A DNA stretch of 64,000 nt from Streptomyces sp. NBC_01351. GTDB taxonomy: Bacteria; Actinomycetota; Actinomycetes; Streptomycetales; Streptomycetaceae. The stretch lies in NCBI RefSeq assembly GCF_036237315.1, contig NZ_CP108356.1:7321501-7385500 (forward strand), in the 5' to 3' direction. Under the pieces are notes generated by a model that was not told the DNA's origin, did no database searches, and worked only from the letters and a program-made list of their open reading frames with translations. The position numbers were made by a program, and so were the translations under genes. This document shows positions 26,152 through 34,873 of this stretch, piece after piece. Every line of letters begins with the position of its first letter. Positions within the stretch are counted from its first letter, which is position 1.

Positions 26152-27288
26152 ATGGGAATACTTCAACAGCGCTCCACCACCGCTCAGGTGTGGGAAGCGG
26201 CCGAGGAGTTCATCCGACTCTTCCACAGGGAGAACCACGAGGCCGGTGATCCGCGTGCCCGGCTCGCCGCAGTGCGGGCCGAGCTCGCGGAGACCGGCAC
26301 CTACCGGCACACCCCTGAGGAACTGGTTCACGGAGCCCGCGTCGCGTGGCGCAACAGCAACCGCTGCATAGGCAGGCTCTACTGGAACTCGCTGCGGGTC
26401 CGCGACCGCCGCGAGCTCACGAGCGGCGACGAGATCGCCGCCGAGTGCTTCGAGCACCTGCGCGAGGCCACCAACGGGGGCCGGGTCCGGCCCACGATCA
26501 CGGTCTTCGCCCCGGACACCCCGGAGGCCCCCGGCCCGCTGATCTGGAGCGAGCAGCTCGTCCGGTACGCCGGCTACGGCGACCATCCGTCGATAACGGT
26601 CGGCGACGCCCGTAACGCGGCGCTCACCGAATCCCTGCTCCGCCTCGGCTGGACCGGCGGCTCCGGCACCCCCTTCGACCTGCTCCCGCTCGTGGTCCAG
26701 GGCGTCGACGACAAACCCCGCTGGTTCGACCTCCCGGCGGACGCCGTACTGGAGGTGCCGATCGAGCACCCGGAGGGCGACGGCTGGGCGGACTGGGGGC
26801 TCCGCTGGCACGCCGTACCCGCCATCTCCAACATGTGCCTGGAGATCGGCGGCATCCACTACCCGGCGGCCCCCTTCAACGGCTGGTACATGGGCACCGA
26901 GATCGGCGCCCGCAACCTGGCCGACACCGACCGGTACAACCTGCTCCCCGCGGTCGCCCGCCGCCTCGGGCTGGACACCGCAACCGACCGATCGCTCTGG
27001 AAGGACCGCGCGCTCGTCGAGCTCAACCGGGCGGTGCTGCACTCCTTCGACCGCGCCGGGGTCACGATCGCCGACCACCACACCGAGTCCCGGCGCTTCC
27101 TCTCGCACATGGAACGGGAGGAGCGCAAGGGGCGCGAGGTGGGCGCGGACTGGTCCTGGATCGTGCCGCCGATCTCCGGCTCCGCGACCCCGGTCTTCCA
27201 CCGCACCTACGAGGACCGGCCGAGCAGCACGGCGTACGTGCACCACCCCGGCGCACAGGAAAGGGCCCAGGGGCGCGACTTGGTCTAG
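26152..27288 (+). CDS. nos: nitric oxide synthase oxygenase
   Basis: 378 residues, the length of bacterial NOS, which lacks the reductase domain of animal enzymes. The heme thiolate is Cys72 in WRNSNRCIGR. The arginine-binding region is seen in FNGWYMGTEIGARN with its Glu, and the pterin-side sequence includes ADWSWIVPPISGSATPVFHR. It oxidises L-arginine to citrulline and NO using electrons from cellular flavoproteins. In Streptomyces such enzymes serve NO signalling or, in thaxtomin producers, nitration. No thaxtomin-type gene is present here. A lactonase-like gene follows after 47 bp and may be cotranscribed. The ATG at 26152 has only a distant GGGGG as ribosome site. Confidence 0.93.
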   Translation: MGILQQRSTTAQVWEAAEEFIRLFHRENHEAGDPRARLAAVRAELAETGTYRHTPEELVHGARVAWRNSNRCIGRLYWNSLRVRDRRELTSGDEIAAECFEHLREATNGGRVRPTITVFAPDTPEAPGPLIWSEQLVRYAGYGDHPSITVGDARNAALTESLLRLGWTGGSGTPFDLLPLVVQGVDDKPRWFDLPADAVLEVPIEHPEGDGWADWGLRWHAVPAISNMCLEIGGIHYPAAPFNGWYMGTEIGARNLADTDRYNLLPAVARRLGLDTATDRSLWKDRALVELNRAVLHSFDRAGVTIADHHTESRRFLSHMEREERKGREVGADWSWIVPPISGSATPVFHRTYEDRPSSTAYVHHPGAQERAQGRDLV

Positions 27289-27335
27289 ACCTTCTGTTAC
27301 GGTCGGCTCGGAACCGATCGGCGGAGGGACAGGGC

Positions 27336-28421
27336 ATGGGAGACAGAGCGGCCGACGAGGCGGAACACCGGGTCCACATCGGCTCGTTCACCTCGTCGGG
27401 CGGGCGCGGCATCACCACCGCGGCCCTCGATCCGGTGACCGGAGCCCTCATGGAGCTCTCCACCACCGACGCCCTGGCCGACCCCTCCTACCTGGTGTCA
27501 GGCGTGCACATCGGGGTGGTCTACGCGGTGAGCGAGAGCCCCGAGGGAACGGTCGGGGCCTTCATCGGGGAGGGCCGGGGGCTGCGACCGCTCGGTGCCC
27601 CCGTGCCGGTGGGCGGCGCGGGCCCCACCCACCTCGACGTCGCCTGGCCGTGGTTGCTCACCGCCCACTACACCTCGGGCGGTGTCGGCGCGGTCGCCAT
27701 CACCGAGGACGGATCCCTGACCGGGCCCCCGCAGGTGCTGCAGCACCACGGATCGGGCCCGGACCCCGCGCGCCAGGAGGGCCCGCACGCCCATCAGGTG
27801 CTGCCCGACCCGAGCGGCCGGTGGGTGCTGAGCGTGGACCTGGGCACCGACTCCGTACGGATCTGCGCGCTGGACGAGGCCACCGGCACGCTGCGGACGC
27901 ACTCCGAGACCGCGCTCACCCCCGGCAACGGCCCGCGCCACCTCGTCTTCCATCCCGACGACGAGGTGGCGTACGTGGTGAACGAGCTGAGGCCGCTGCT
28001 GACCGTCTGCCGGTGGGACGCGGAGGCCGGGAGGCTGGAACCGGTCGCGGAGGTTCCGCTCGCCGTGGAGGCCCCTTCAGGGGCCGTCCCGGGGGGCCTT
28101 GAGGAGGGGGTCAGGGCCTATCCCTCCGCCGCCGTGGTCTCGCTCGACGGCCGCTTCGTCTGGGTCGCCGTGCGCGGCGCCGACCACCTCGTCACCCTCT
28201 CGCTCGCCGACGGCCCCGAGAAGCCCCGCCTCGTGGGCACGGTGGACTGCGGGGGCCACTGGCCCCGCGACCTCGCCCTCGACTTCTGGCGCAACCGCCT
28301 CTACGTGGCCAACGAGCGCTCGGGGGACGTCACCTGGTTCGACGTGGACCCGGAGACCGGGCGGCCGAGCCGCGCCGGCTCCCTTCCGGTCCCCGCCGCC
28401 ACCTGCGTCCTGCTCGGCTAG
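27336..28421 (+). CDS. lactonase family beta-propeller protein (6-phosphogluconolactonase type)
   Basis: 361 residues from ATG 27336, preceded by GGAGGG. No signal peptide. Repeated blades are seen, such as VHIGSFTSSGGRGITTAALDP, GAGPTHLDVAWPWLLTAHYTSGGVGA, QEGPHAHQVLPDPSGRWVLSVDLGTDSVRI and GNGPRHLVFHPDDEVAYVVNELRPLLTVCRWD, with the GPRH motif of the lactonase (Pgl/YbhE) family. The usual activity is hydrolysis of 6-phosphogluconolactone, but many members have other sugar-lactone substrates. Located 47 bp after nos. A strong terminator follows. Confidence 0.85.
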   Translation: MGDRAADEAEHRVHIGSFTSSGGRGITTAALDPVTGALMELSTTDALADPSYLVSGVHIGVVYAVSESPEGTVGAFIGEGRGLRPLGAPVPVGGAGPTHLDVAWPWLLTAHYTSGGVGAVAITEDGSLTGPPQVLQHHGSGPDPARQEGPHAHQVLPDPSGRWVLSVDLGTDSVRICALDEATGTLRTHSETALTPGNGPRHLVFHPDDEVAYVVNELRPLLTVCRWDAEAGRLEPVAEVPLAVEAPSGAVPGGLEEGVRAYPSAAVVSLDGRFVWVAVRGADHLVTLSLADGPEKPRLVGTVDCGGHWPRDLALDFWRNRLYVANERSGDVTWFDVDPETGRPSRAGSLPVPAATCVLLG

Positions 28422-28430
28422 GAGCCGTAC

Positions 28431-28472
28431 GCGCGAGGGCCCGCCCCGGATTCCGGTGGCGGGCCCTCGCGC
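28431..28472. terminator. bidirectional terminator after the lactonase gene
   Basis: GCGCGAGGGCCCGCC (28431-28445) and GGCGGGCCCTCGCGC (28458-28472) are perfect 15-bp arms around a 12-nt loop, between two convergent genes. Confidence 0.85.
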
Positions 28473-28488
28473 GTGGTGCGGACGGACG

Positions 28489-29403
28489 TCAGTGCGCAGA
28501 GGCGCCCTGGGTGATCCCGAGGGCCGCGGAGTACTGCGCGACGGCCAGCTTGCCGAGCGCACCGTAGGCGCCGAGCACCTCGGCGGTGGCGCAGTCGGCC
28601 TCCTTGCAGGCGGTGTCCAGCAACCCGTCGGCGGCCTCCGGGCCGATCAGGTACGGGGCGAGCGCGAGCTGCGTGGAGCCTTCGCGGCGCAGCTGGTCGG
28701 CGACCGCGGCCACCGAGCCCTCCTGGTCGAGCGCGGCGGCCTGCACGGGCACCGCGAGGCGGGCGGCGAGCAGCATGCCGGTGATCCCGGCGGCCTGCAC
28801 GGCCTCCTCGCCGCCGGTGGTGGCCAGCACGATGCCGTCGGCGGCGGTGGTCACGGTGAAGAGCCGGGCGCGGTCGGCGCGGGCCAGGCCCGCCTCGGAG
28901 AGCCGCACGTGCAGGCCCTCCGCGAGCAGCGGGTGCGGGCCGAGTACGTCGGCCAGCTCGGCGGCCGCCGAGGAGTCCATCAGCGCCTGGCGGACCCGGC
29001 GCAGCAGGCCGCCGTCCGGACCGACCAGCAGCGGGACGACCACGGCGTCGGGGCCGGTCGGCGCGGGCACCTCGTGGCCGGCGGCGCGCGCGAACTCCGC
29101 GCGCGCGGCACGCTCGGTCGCGACGGCGGTCAGCACGCCGGACAGCGAGGGGAACTCGGAGTCGTCGGAACCATCGAGGAAGCCGATCCGGGCGTCGAGG
29201 CCCGGCAGCTCGGAACGGCCGAGGCTGATGATCTCTTCCGCCAGCCCGCGCGAGGCGGCCGAAGGGACACCGGGCACGGCGAGCACCAGCGCGGGTGCGC
29301 CCTCGGGCGCCGCCGCTGGCTCGGGCCGGCGGTGCCGTCCGGTCTGGCGGGGTCGCGGCATTCGTACGGGCAGGCCATTTGCGGGCCCAGTGGGGGAGCT
29401 CAT
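28489..29403 (-). CDS. CbiX/SirB-like protein without the usual metal-binding histidines
   Basis: 304 residues from the ATG at 29403, the first start in frame. The two-domain pattern of sirohydrochlorin ferrochelatase/cobaltochelatase is recognisable: DAVVVPLLVGPDGGLLRRVRQAL, LGPHPLLAEGLHVRLSEAGL, VLATTGGEEAVQAAGITGMLLAARLAVPVQAA and LAPYLIGP. The N-terminal HGSR motif is replaced by AVPGVPSAASR, and the second histidine after PLL is also missing, so chelatase activity is doubtful. A cytoplasmic helper or regulatory role is possible. It has a basic N-terminal extension of about 35 residues. Function uncertain. Confidence 0.65.
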   Translation of the reverse strand: MSSPTGPANGLPVRMPRPRQTGRHRRPEPAAAPEGAPALVLAVPGVPSAASRGLAEEIISLGRSELPGLDARIGFLDGSDDSEFPSLSGVLTAVATERAARAEFARAAGHEVPAPTGPDAVVVPLLVGPDGGLLRRVRQALMDSSAAAELADVLGPHPLLAEGLHVRLSEAGLARADRARLFTVTTAADGIVLATTGGEEAVQAAGITGMLLAARLAVPVQAAALDQEGSVAAVADQLRREGSTQLALAPYLIGPEAADGLLDTACKEADCATAEVLGAYGALGKLAVAQYSAALGITQGASAH

Positions 29404-29601
29404 GGCGCCGCATGCTACTGGCTTATCGGAACCAGGTGTTCGGGAGGGCCTTCTCGGGTGGCATCTGTCCGTATTTATCCGAGGAATATCAGATACGGCG
29501 GGGAGGTCGAGCACGGAAGCCGAACAGAAACCGAGCGGTCGTACTTTATCCCGTCGGCCGAGTTCGGGAAGGGGACCCCTGCGCCAGTAGAGTGACGCGT
29601 T

Positions 29602-30279
29602 GTGGCAGCTCTTCCTTTGAACCAACTCGTCGAGCCCGGCTGGGCCGAGGCCCTGTGCCCCGTGGCCGGCCGCGTCGCGGCCATGGGCGACTTCCTGCGC
29701 GCCGAGATCGCGGCAGGCCGGACGTACCTCCCGGCCGGGGCGAACGTCCTGCGCGCCTTCCAGCAGCCCTTCGACGAGGTACGCGTCCTGATCATGGGGC
29801 AGGACCCCTACCCGACTCCGGGCATGGCCATCGGCCACAGCTTCGCCGTCTCGCCCGACGTGCGCCAACTGCCGGGAAGCCTGGAGAACATCTTCCGCGA
29901 ACTGCACACGGACCTCGGACTTCCGCGGCCCTCCAATGGCGACCTGACGCCCTGGACCCGGCAGGGCGTGCTGTTGCTCAACAGGGCGCTCACCACGGCC
30001 CCCCGCAAGCCCGGAGCCCACCGGGGCAAGGGCTGGGAGGAAGTGACCGAGCAGGCCATCCGCGCACTCGCCGCCCGTGGCAAGCCGCTGGTCTCCGTGC
30101 TGTGGGGGCGTGATGCCCGCAACCTGCTGCCGTTCCTCCGGGACTTCCCGGCGATCGAGTCCGCCCACCCGTCCCCGATGTCGGCGGACCGCGGCTTCTT
30201 CGGTTCGCGGCCCTTCAGCCGCACCAACGAACTCCTGGCCCGCCAGGGGGCCCAGCCGGTGGACTGGCGCCTGCCGTAG
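29602..30279 (+). CDS. ung: uracil-DNA glycosylase, family 1 (Ung type)
   Basis: 225 residues from GTG 29602. It removes uracil from DNA in base excision repair. The water-activating motif is GQDPYP, where family 1 enzymes normally have GQDPYH. The leucine-intercalation loop is [18 protein letters not shown] with the catalytic His. [23 protein letters not shown] also matches Ung. The replacement of the last residue of GQDPYH, and IGHSFAV in place of AHGLCFSV, show a variant subgroup. Whether another copy exists outside the window cannot be told. Divergent from the CbiX-like gene, with about 200 bp between them. Confidence 0.87.
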   Translation: MAALPLNQLVEPGWAEALCPVAGRVAAMGDFLRAEIAAGRTYLPAGANVLRAFQQPFDEVRVLIMGQDPYPTPGMAIGHSFAVSPDVRQLPGSLENIFRELHTDLGLPRPSNGDLTPWTRQGVLLLNRALTTAPRKPGAHRGKGWEEVTEQAIRALAARGKPLVSVLWGRDARNLLPFLRDFPAIESAHPSPMSADRGFFGSRPFSRTNELLARQGAQPVDWRLP

Positions 30280-30444
30280 TCGATTCGCGACCTCCCCGAT
30301 GCGGGACGTCGTCGAAAACGACACCCGACCTTGACATTCCGCCTGCCGTTGTCGCTTCGATACGTGTTCGCAATGGCTTCGAAGGCTCCAACTGCCCTTC
30401 CCGCGCGTCAGATTCAAGACCGACGACGCTTCGAGGGAGACGGC

Positions 30445-32052
30445 ATGAAGCCCCATGAGGACCGCACGTCCAGAGCGCCCCGAGTACTGAGAGCACCCCG
30501 TACGGCCCGGAGCGGAACCGGAGCCCGGCTGATCGCCGCGCTCGCCGCCGGGGGCGTCCTGCTGACCGGCTGCGGATACGACGGCGGGAACCGGACCACC
30601 GACCGGGCCGTGAACGGCACCGATTCCCGGCCGAGGCCCGACGCCCCCGCCGCCCCGTTCCCCGGTGGCGGCGGGCAGGAGGGCGAGAGCGACGGGCGGT
30701 TCGCCCCCAAGCCGCCCGCCGACTACCGCTCCACCTTCGCCCTCGACGTGGACACCGCCAGCTACGGCTACGCCCGCCGCACCCTCGCCGACGGCAGCCT
30801 GCCCGACCCCGCGAACGTACGCCCCGAGGAGTTCGTCAACAGCTTCCGGCAGGACTACCGGGAGCCCGACGGCGACGGCTTCTCGGTCACCGTCGACGGA
30901 GCCCGCACCACCGATCCGGGCTGGTCGCTGGTCCGGGTGGGACTCGCCACCCGCTCCGCCGGGGGCGGTACGGAGGGCGCGGACCGACGGCCGCCCGCCG
31001 CCCTCACCTTCGTCGTGGACGTCTCCGGCTCCATGGCCGAGCCCGGGCGCCTGGACCTCGTCCGCACCTCCATGAACCTGATGACCGACCGGCTGCGCGA
31101 GGACGACTCGGTCGCCGTCGTCACCTTCAGCGGCACCGCCGAGACCCGGCTGCCGATGACCCGCGTCGAAGGCCACCGCGGCCGGATCCACCAGGTGATC
31201 GACGGACTGCGCACGGCTGATTCCACCAACGTGGAAGCGGGAGTCACGCGCGGGTACGACGTCGCGGTCAAGGCGTTGCGGCCCGGCGCCACCAACCGGG
31301 TCGTCCTGCTCTCCGACGCCCTGGCCAACACCGGCGCCACCTCTGCCGACACCATCCTGAGGCGGGTCGCCGACGCCCGGACCGATCACGGGATCACCCT
31401 GTTCGGCGTGGGCGTGGGCAGCCAGTACAACGACGCCTTCATGGAACGCCTCGCCGACAAGGGCGACGGCCACACCACCTACGTCTCCGACGTCGAGGGC
31501 GCCCGCAAGGTGTTCTGCGACGATCTCCCCGCGCAGGTGCAGCTGCGGGCCCGCGACGCCAAGGCGCAGGTCTCCTTCGACCCGGCGAACGTCGAACGGT
31601 TCCGGCTGATCGGCTACGACAACCGCCGCGTCGACGACGACGCGTTCCGCGACGACACCGTGGACGGCGGCGAGGTCGGCTCGGGGCACACCGTGACAGC
31701 CCTGTACGCGGTCAAGCTGCGCCCCGGCGCCGCCGGGCACGTGGCGACGGCGACGGTGCGCTGGCTGGACCCGCGCACGCGGGCGCCGCACGAGGAGTCC
31801 GGCCGGGTGGAAGCGGCGGCGCTGGCGGGGGACTTGTGGACCGAGGCGCCCCCGCGCCTCCAGATCACCGCGGTGGCGGCGTACTTCGCGTCGGCGCTGC
31901 GCGAACGGGACGGCGGCTGGGAGCGGGTGCCGGGCGCGGTCCCGCTGAACAGTCTCGCGGGGCACGCGGAACGGCTGGCCGGCCGCACCGAGGACCCCGC
32001 CGTACGGCAGCTGTCGCAGGCCGTACGGCAGGCCGGGCGGCTGACGGGCTGA
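30445..32052 (+). CDS. VWA-domain lipoprotein (YfbK-like)
   Basis: 535 residues from ATG 30445, preceded by GAGGGAGA. A basic N-terminus and hydrophobic run end in the lipobox LLTGC. A glycine/proline-rich linker leads to YRSTFALDVDTASYGYARRTLADG, the VWA-N domain of YfbK proteins, then a von Willebrand A domain with MIDAS motif DVSGSM near 230 and conserved Thr/Asp further on (LLSDALANTGATSAD). The C-terminus is a DUF3520-like domain. It is probably an extracytoplasmic, metal-dependent binding protein. Partners are unknown. Confidence 0.85.
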   Translation: MKPHEDRTSRAPRVLRAPRTARSGTGARLIAALAAGGVLLTGCGYDGGNRTTDRAVNGTDSRPRPDAPAAPFPGGGGQEGESDGRFAPKPPADYRSTFALDVDTASYGYARRTLADGSLPDPANVRPEEFVNSFRQDYREPDGDGFSVTVDGARTTDPGWSLVRVGLATRSAGGGTEGADRRPPAALTFVVDVSGSMAEPGRLDLVRTSMNLMTDRLREDDSVAVVTFSGTAETRLPMTRVEGHRGRIHQVIDGLRTADSTNVEAGVTRGYDVAVKALRPGATNRVVLLSDALANTGATSADTILRRVADARTDHGITLFGVGVGSQYNDAFMERLADKGDGHTTYVSDVEGARKVFCDDLPAQVQLRARDAKAQVSFDPANVERFRLIGYDNRRVDDDAFRDDTVDGGEVGSGHTVTALYAVKLRPGAAGHVATATVRWLDPRTRAPHEESGRVEAAALAGDLWTEAPPRLQITAVAAYFASALRERDGGWERVPGAVPLNSLAGHAERLAGRTEDPAVRQLSQAVRQAGRLTG

Positions 32053-32103
32053 CGGGCTGACCGGCCACCCGGCCGAGCAGCTGCCCGGCCGCGCGACTGC
32101 CCG

Positions 32104-32133
32104 GCGGGCCGGCCGACCGGGCGGCCGGCCCGC
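32104..32133. terminator. bidirectional terminator between the VWA and BNR-propeller genes
   Basis: GCGGGCCGGCC (32104-32114) and GGCCGGCCCGC (32123-32133) are perfect 11-bp arms around an 8-nt loop, in a GC-repeat-rich spacer between convergent genes. Confidence 0.7.
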
Positions 32134-32138
32134 GGGCC

Positions 32139-33230
32139 CTAACCGTTCAGCACGGCCGCGCGTACGCACAGTACGTCCGGCAGGTGCTCGGCGAGCAACT
32201 CCCAGCTCTCGCCGTCGTCGTGACTGGCGTACAGCTCGCCGTTGCGGTTGCCGAAGTAGACCCCTGCCGGGTCCGCGTCGTCCGTGCACAGCGCGTCCCG
32301 CAGCACCGTGCCGTAGTGGTCCCCGGCCGGTAGCCCCTTCGAGAGCGGTTCCCACGTGGCTCCCGCGTCCCGGGTGCGGAAGACCCGGCACCGGCGCTCG
32401 GCCGGGACCCGGTCGGAGTCGGCGTTGAGGGGGAAGACGTACGCGGTGTCCGCCCGGTGCGGGTGGGTGGCCACCGCGAAGCCGAAGTCCGAGGGCAGCC
32501 CGTCGCCGATGTCCGTCCACCGGGTGCCCGCGTCGTCGCTGCGGTACACGCCCCAGTGGTTCTGCAGGTACAGCCGGTCCGTGTCCCCGGCGTCCCGGGC
32601 GATCTTGTGCACGCACTGGCCGAACTCGGGATGCGGATCCGGCAGGAACACCGCCGAGACCCCCTCGTTGGACGGCGACCAGCTGGCGCCGCCGTCCCCG
32701 GTGCGGAACACCCCCGCGGTGGAGACGGCCACGGTCAGCGCGTCCGCGTCGCGCGGGTCGGTGATCACCGTGTGCAGGCCCTCGCCGCCACCGCCCGGCT
32801 CCCACTTCGAGCGGCTCGGATGTTCCCACAACGGGCGGACCAGCTCGAAGGATTCGCCCCGGTCCGTGGAGCGGAACAGCGCGGCGGGCTCCGTCCCCGC
32901 GTACACCACGTCCGGGGCCTCCGGGCCGGCCGGCTGCAGCTGCCAGACCCGCTCCAGCGAGGCGCCGGTGTCCTTGGGGAACTTCACGGCGGGCGCCGCG
33001 GGCTCCCGCCAGGTCTTCCCGAGGTCGTCGGAGGTGAAGACGGACGGCCCCCAGTGCGAGCTGTCCCCGCCGACGAGCAGCCGGGGCGCCGGTCCCCGCC
33101 GGTCGACGGCCACCGCGTACACGGCCTCGGCGTTGAAGTGCGGTCCGCCGAACTCCCATGGACCGGCGCCGCGGCGACGGCCGATGAACAGTCCCTTGCG
33201 GGTTCCCACGAGCAGCAGTACCTCGGCCAT
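32139..33230 (-). CDS. BNR/Asp-box repeat beta-propeller protein
   Basis: 363 residues from the ATG at 33230, chosen because GGAGGT lies 7 bp upstream. Asp-box-like repeats recur: SDDLGKTW, STDRGESF, TGDGGASW, SDDAGTRW, TRDAGATW and SHDDGESW, giving about six propeller blades. There is no signal peptide, so it stays in the cytoplasm, unlike true sialidases, and the catalytic residues of sialidases are not evident. Proteins of this type are common in actinomycetes, with no assigned reaction. Divergent from the WS/DGAT gene. Confidence 0.8.
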   Translation of the reverse strand: MAEVLLLVGTRKGLFIGRRRGAGPWEFGGPHFNAEAVYAVAVDRRGPAPRLLVGGDSSHWGPSVFTSDDLGKTWREPAAPAVKFPKDTGASLERVWQLQPAGPEAPDVVYAGTEPAALFRSTDRGESFELVRPLWEHPSRSKWEPGGGGEGLHTVITDPRDADALTVAVSTAGVFRTGDGGASWSPSNEGVSAVFLPDPHPEFGQCVHKIARDAGDTDRLYLQNHWGVYRSDDAGTRWTDIGDGLPSDFGFAVATHPHRADTAYVFPLNADSDRVPAERRCRVFRTRDAGATWEPLSKGLPAGDHYGTVLRDALCTDDADPAGVYFGNRNGELYASHDDGESWELLAEHLPDVLCVRAAVLNG

Positions 33231-33336
33231 GGCCGGCACCTCCGGACTCGGACCTCATCTTTTCGGCCAGTCTGCACCCGCCCACTGACAGTGGCCCGGC
33301 GGGCGCCTCGGACTCCCGCGTAGCCGATCGACACTG

Positions 33337-33359
33337 ATCATTTACCGACAGGAAATGAT
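33337..33359. promoter_or_regulatory. inverted repeat in the BNR-propeller / acyltransferase intergenic region
   Basis: ATCATTT (33337-33343) and AAATGAT (33353-33359) are perfect arms with a 9-bp spacer, in an AT-richer patch 70-93 bp upstream of the acyltransferase start. It looks like an operator, but the regulator is unknown. Confidence 0.4.
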
Positions 33360-33429
33360 TGCTACTTGCATGTAGGTGTTCGGAATGGGTTGACTTCAGG
33401 CCATCACCGCCGCACGCGAGAGGACCTAC

Positions 33430-34794
33430 GTGGCCACCGAGCACCTCTCCCCGCTCGACCTCGCCTTCTGGCGGATCGAATCCGCCGCCCACCCCATGCA
33501 CCTCGGCGCCCTGGCGGTCTTCGAAGCGGCGGGCGGGCCCACCGCCGCCGAGCCCGCCGCCCGGCCCGCCGCGGAACGCGCCGCCGAGCTGCTCGCCGCC
33601 CGCTGCGCCGCCGTGCCGGGCCTGCGCCGCCGGATCCGGGACGTGCTGCTGCCGGTCGGCGCGGCCGCCTGGTCGCCGGACCCCGGCTTCGACCCGGCCC
33701 GCCACGTGTTCCTCGTACGCACCGACGCCGCGGATCCGCACGCCGCCGCCGGGCCGCTGATGGCGCGGCCGCTGGACCGGGACCTGCCGCCCTGGGAGGC
33801 GCACGTACTGGCCGGCCCCGACCCGGAGACCTTCGCGGTCCTGTTCAAATTCCACCACGCCCTCGCCGACGGCATGGGCGCCCTCGCGCTCGCGGCCGCC
33901 CTCTTCGACGGGTTCGAGCAGGGGGCGCCGCTACGGACTCCCGCGCGCCCGGTCCCCGAGCAGCGGGCCGGCTCCGCCCTGCGCCGGCTCCCCGGAGCCC
34001 TGGCGGCCCGGGTCCAGGAAGTCGGCCAGGCCCTGGAGATCGGCGCCGCCGTGGCCCGGGGCGGACTGCCGCTCGGGGTCCCCGCCGCCCTCGTCGCGGA
34101 CTCCGTCCGCGCGGGCAGCGGCACCGGCGTGCGTACCGTCGCGGGCCTCGCCCTCGACCTGGACGAGGTCAACCTGGTCCGCAAGGGCGCGGGCGGCACC
34201 GTCAACGACGTGCTGATCACCCTGGTCGCCGGCGCGCTGCGGCGCTGGCTGGCCGGGCGCGGCGATCCGGTGCCCGGCGGGCCGGGCCCGCGCGCCCTGA
34301 TCCCCGTGTCCCGCCGGGGCAGGCCCGGCACCGGCGCCGGGAACCGGCTCTCCGGCTACCTGCTGAGGCTCCCGATCGCCGAGGCCGACCCGCTGCGCCG
34401 GCTGGACTCCGTACGCACCGGCATGGACCGCAACAAGGACGCGGGGCCGTCGCGCGGCGCCGGGGCCGTCGCCCTGCTCGCCGACCACGTCCACCCGCTG
34501 GGCCACCGGCTCGGCGGCCCCCTCGTCGCCCAGGCGGCCCGGCTGCTCTTCGACATCCTGGTCACCAGCGTCCCGCTGCCCGGCCTCGCCTTCGCCCTCG
34601 GCGGGAGCCGGGTCCGCGCGGTCTACCCGCTCGCCCCGCTGGCCCACGGCCAGTCCCTGGCCGTCGCGGTCTCCACCTACCAGGGCACGGTCCACTACGG
34701 CCTGGTCGCCGACGCGGCGGCCGTACCGGACCTGGCGGCCCTGACCGGGGCGTTGCGCGCCGAGCTGGACGAGCTTGTACGGCAGGTCTCGTAG
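33430..34794 (+). CDS. wax ester synthase / diacylglycerol acyltransferase (WS/DGAT)
   Basis: 454 residues from GTG 33430, with GAGAGGA as ribosome site. The N-terminus LSPLDLAFWRIESAAHPMHLGALAVFE and the active-site motif HHALADG (HHxxxDG) near 140 are diagnostic. The second conserved block is VNDVLITLVAGALRRWL. It transfers acyl groups from acyl-CoA to diacylglycerol or long alcohols, making storage lipid at the membrane. An Ala-rich insertion at 35-60 is compositional. It ends 80 bp before the old-yellow-enzyme gene, whose operator lies immediately after the stop codon. Confidence 0.9.
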   Translation: MATEHLSPLDLAFWRIESAAHPMHLGALAVFEAAGGPTAAEPAARPAAERAAELLAARCAAVPGLRRRIRDVLLPVGAAAWSPDPGFDPARHVFLVRTDAADPHAAAGPLMARPLDRDLPPWEAHVLAGPDPETFAVLFKFHHALADGMGALALAAALFDGFEQGAPLRTPARPVPEQRAGSALRRLPGALAARVQEVGQALEIGAAVARGGLPLGVPAALVADSVRAGSGTGVRTVAGLALDLDEVNLVRKGAGGTVNDVLITLVAGALRRWLAGRGDPVPGGPGPRALIPVSRRGRPGTGAGNRLSGYLLRLPIAEADPLRRLDSVRTGMDRNKDAGPSRGAGAVALLADHVHPLGHRLGGPLVAQAARLLFDILVTSVPLPGLAFALGGSRVRAVYPLAPLAHGQSLAVAVSTYQGTVHYGLVADAAAVPDLAALTGALRAELDELVRQVS

Positions 34795-34810
34795 TACGAG
34801 AGATTTCGTA
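34795..34810 (+). promoter_or_regulatory. TACGA-N6-TCGTA operator in front of the flavin oxidoreductase gene
   Basis: TACGA (34795-34799), six bases, TCGTA (34806-34810). The same arrangement occurs at 36019-36034 before the ArsR gene. The shared element in two promoters that flank one enzyme/regulator pair makes it the probable ArsR-family binding site. A further half-like CTCTCGTAC follows at 34820-34828. Confidence 0.6.
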
Positions 34811-34873
34811 GTACGGTGACTCTCGTACTTAGCGCCGGTCCCCGGCGCACCCGGTGACATCTGGAGATCCCTG

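Noticed and set aside
26152..28421. A thaxtomin-like nitration cluster around the NO synthase
   Set aside because: No peptide synthetase, P450 or MbtH-like gene lies within the window on either side.
32041..32138. Tandem CTGACGGG units and GC repeats after the VWA gene
   Set aside because: Only two to three copies of a short GC-rich word. Best explained as part of the terminator region.
28489..33858. An uninterrupted minus-strand reading of nearly 1,800 codons
   Set aside because: Only the last 304 codons (CbiX-like protein) look like protein. The rest lies antisense to ung, the VWA gene and others and has the Arg/Gly/Ala-rich composition of a GC-rich shadow frame.
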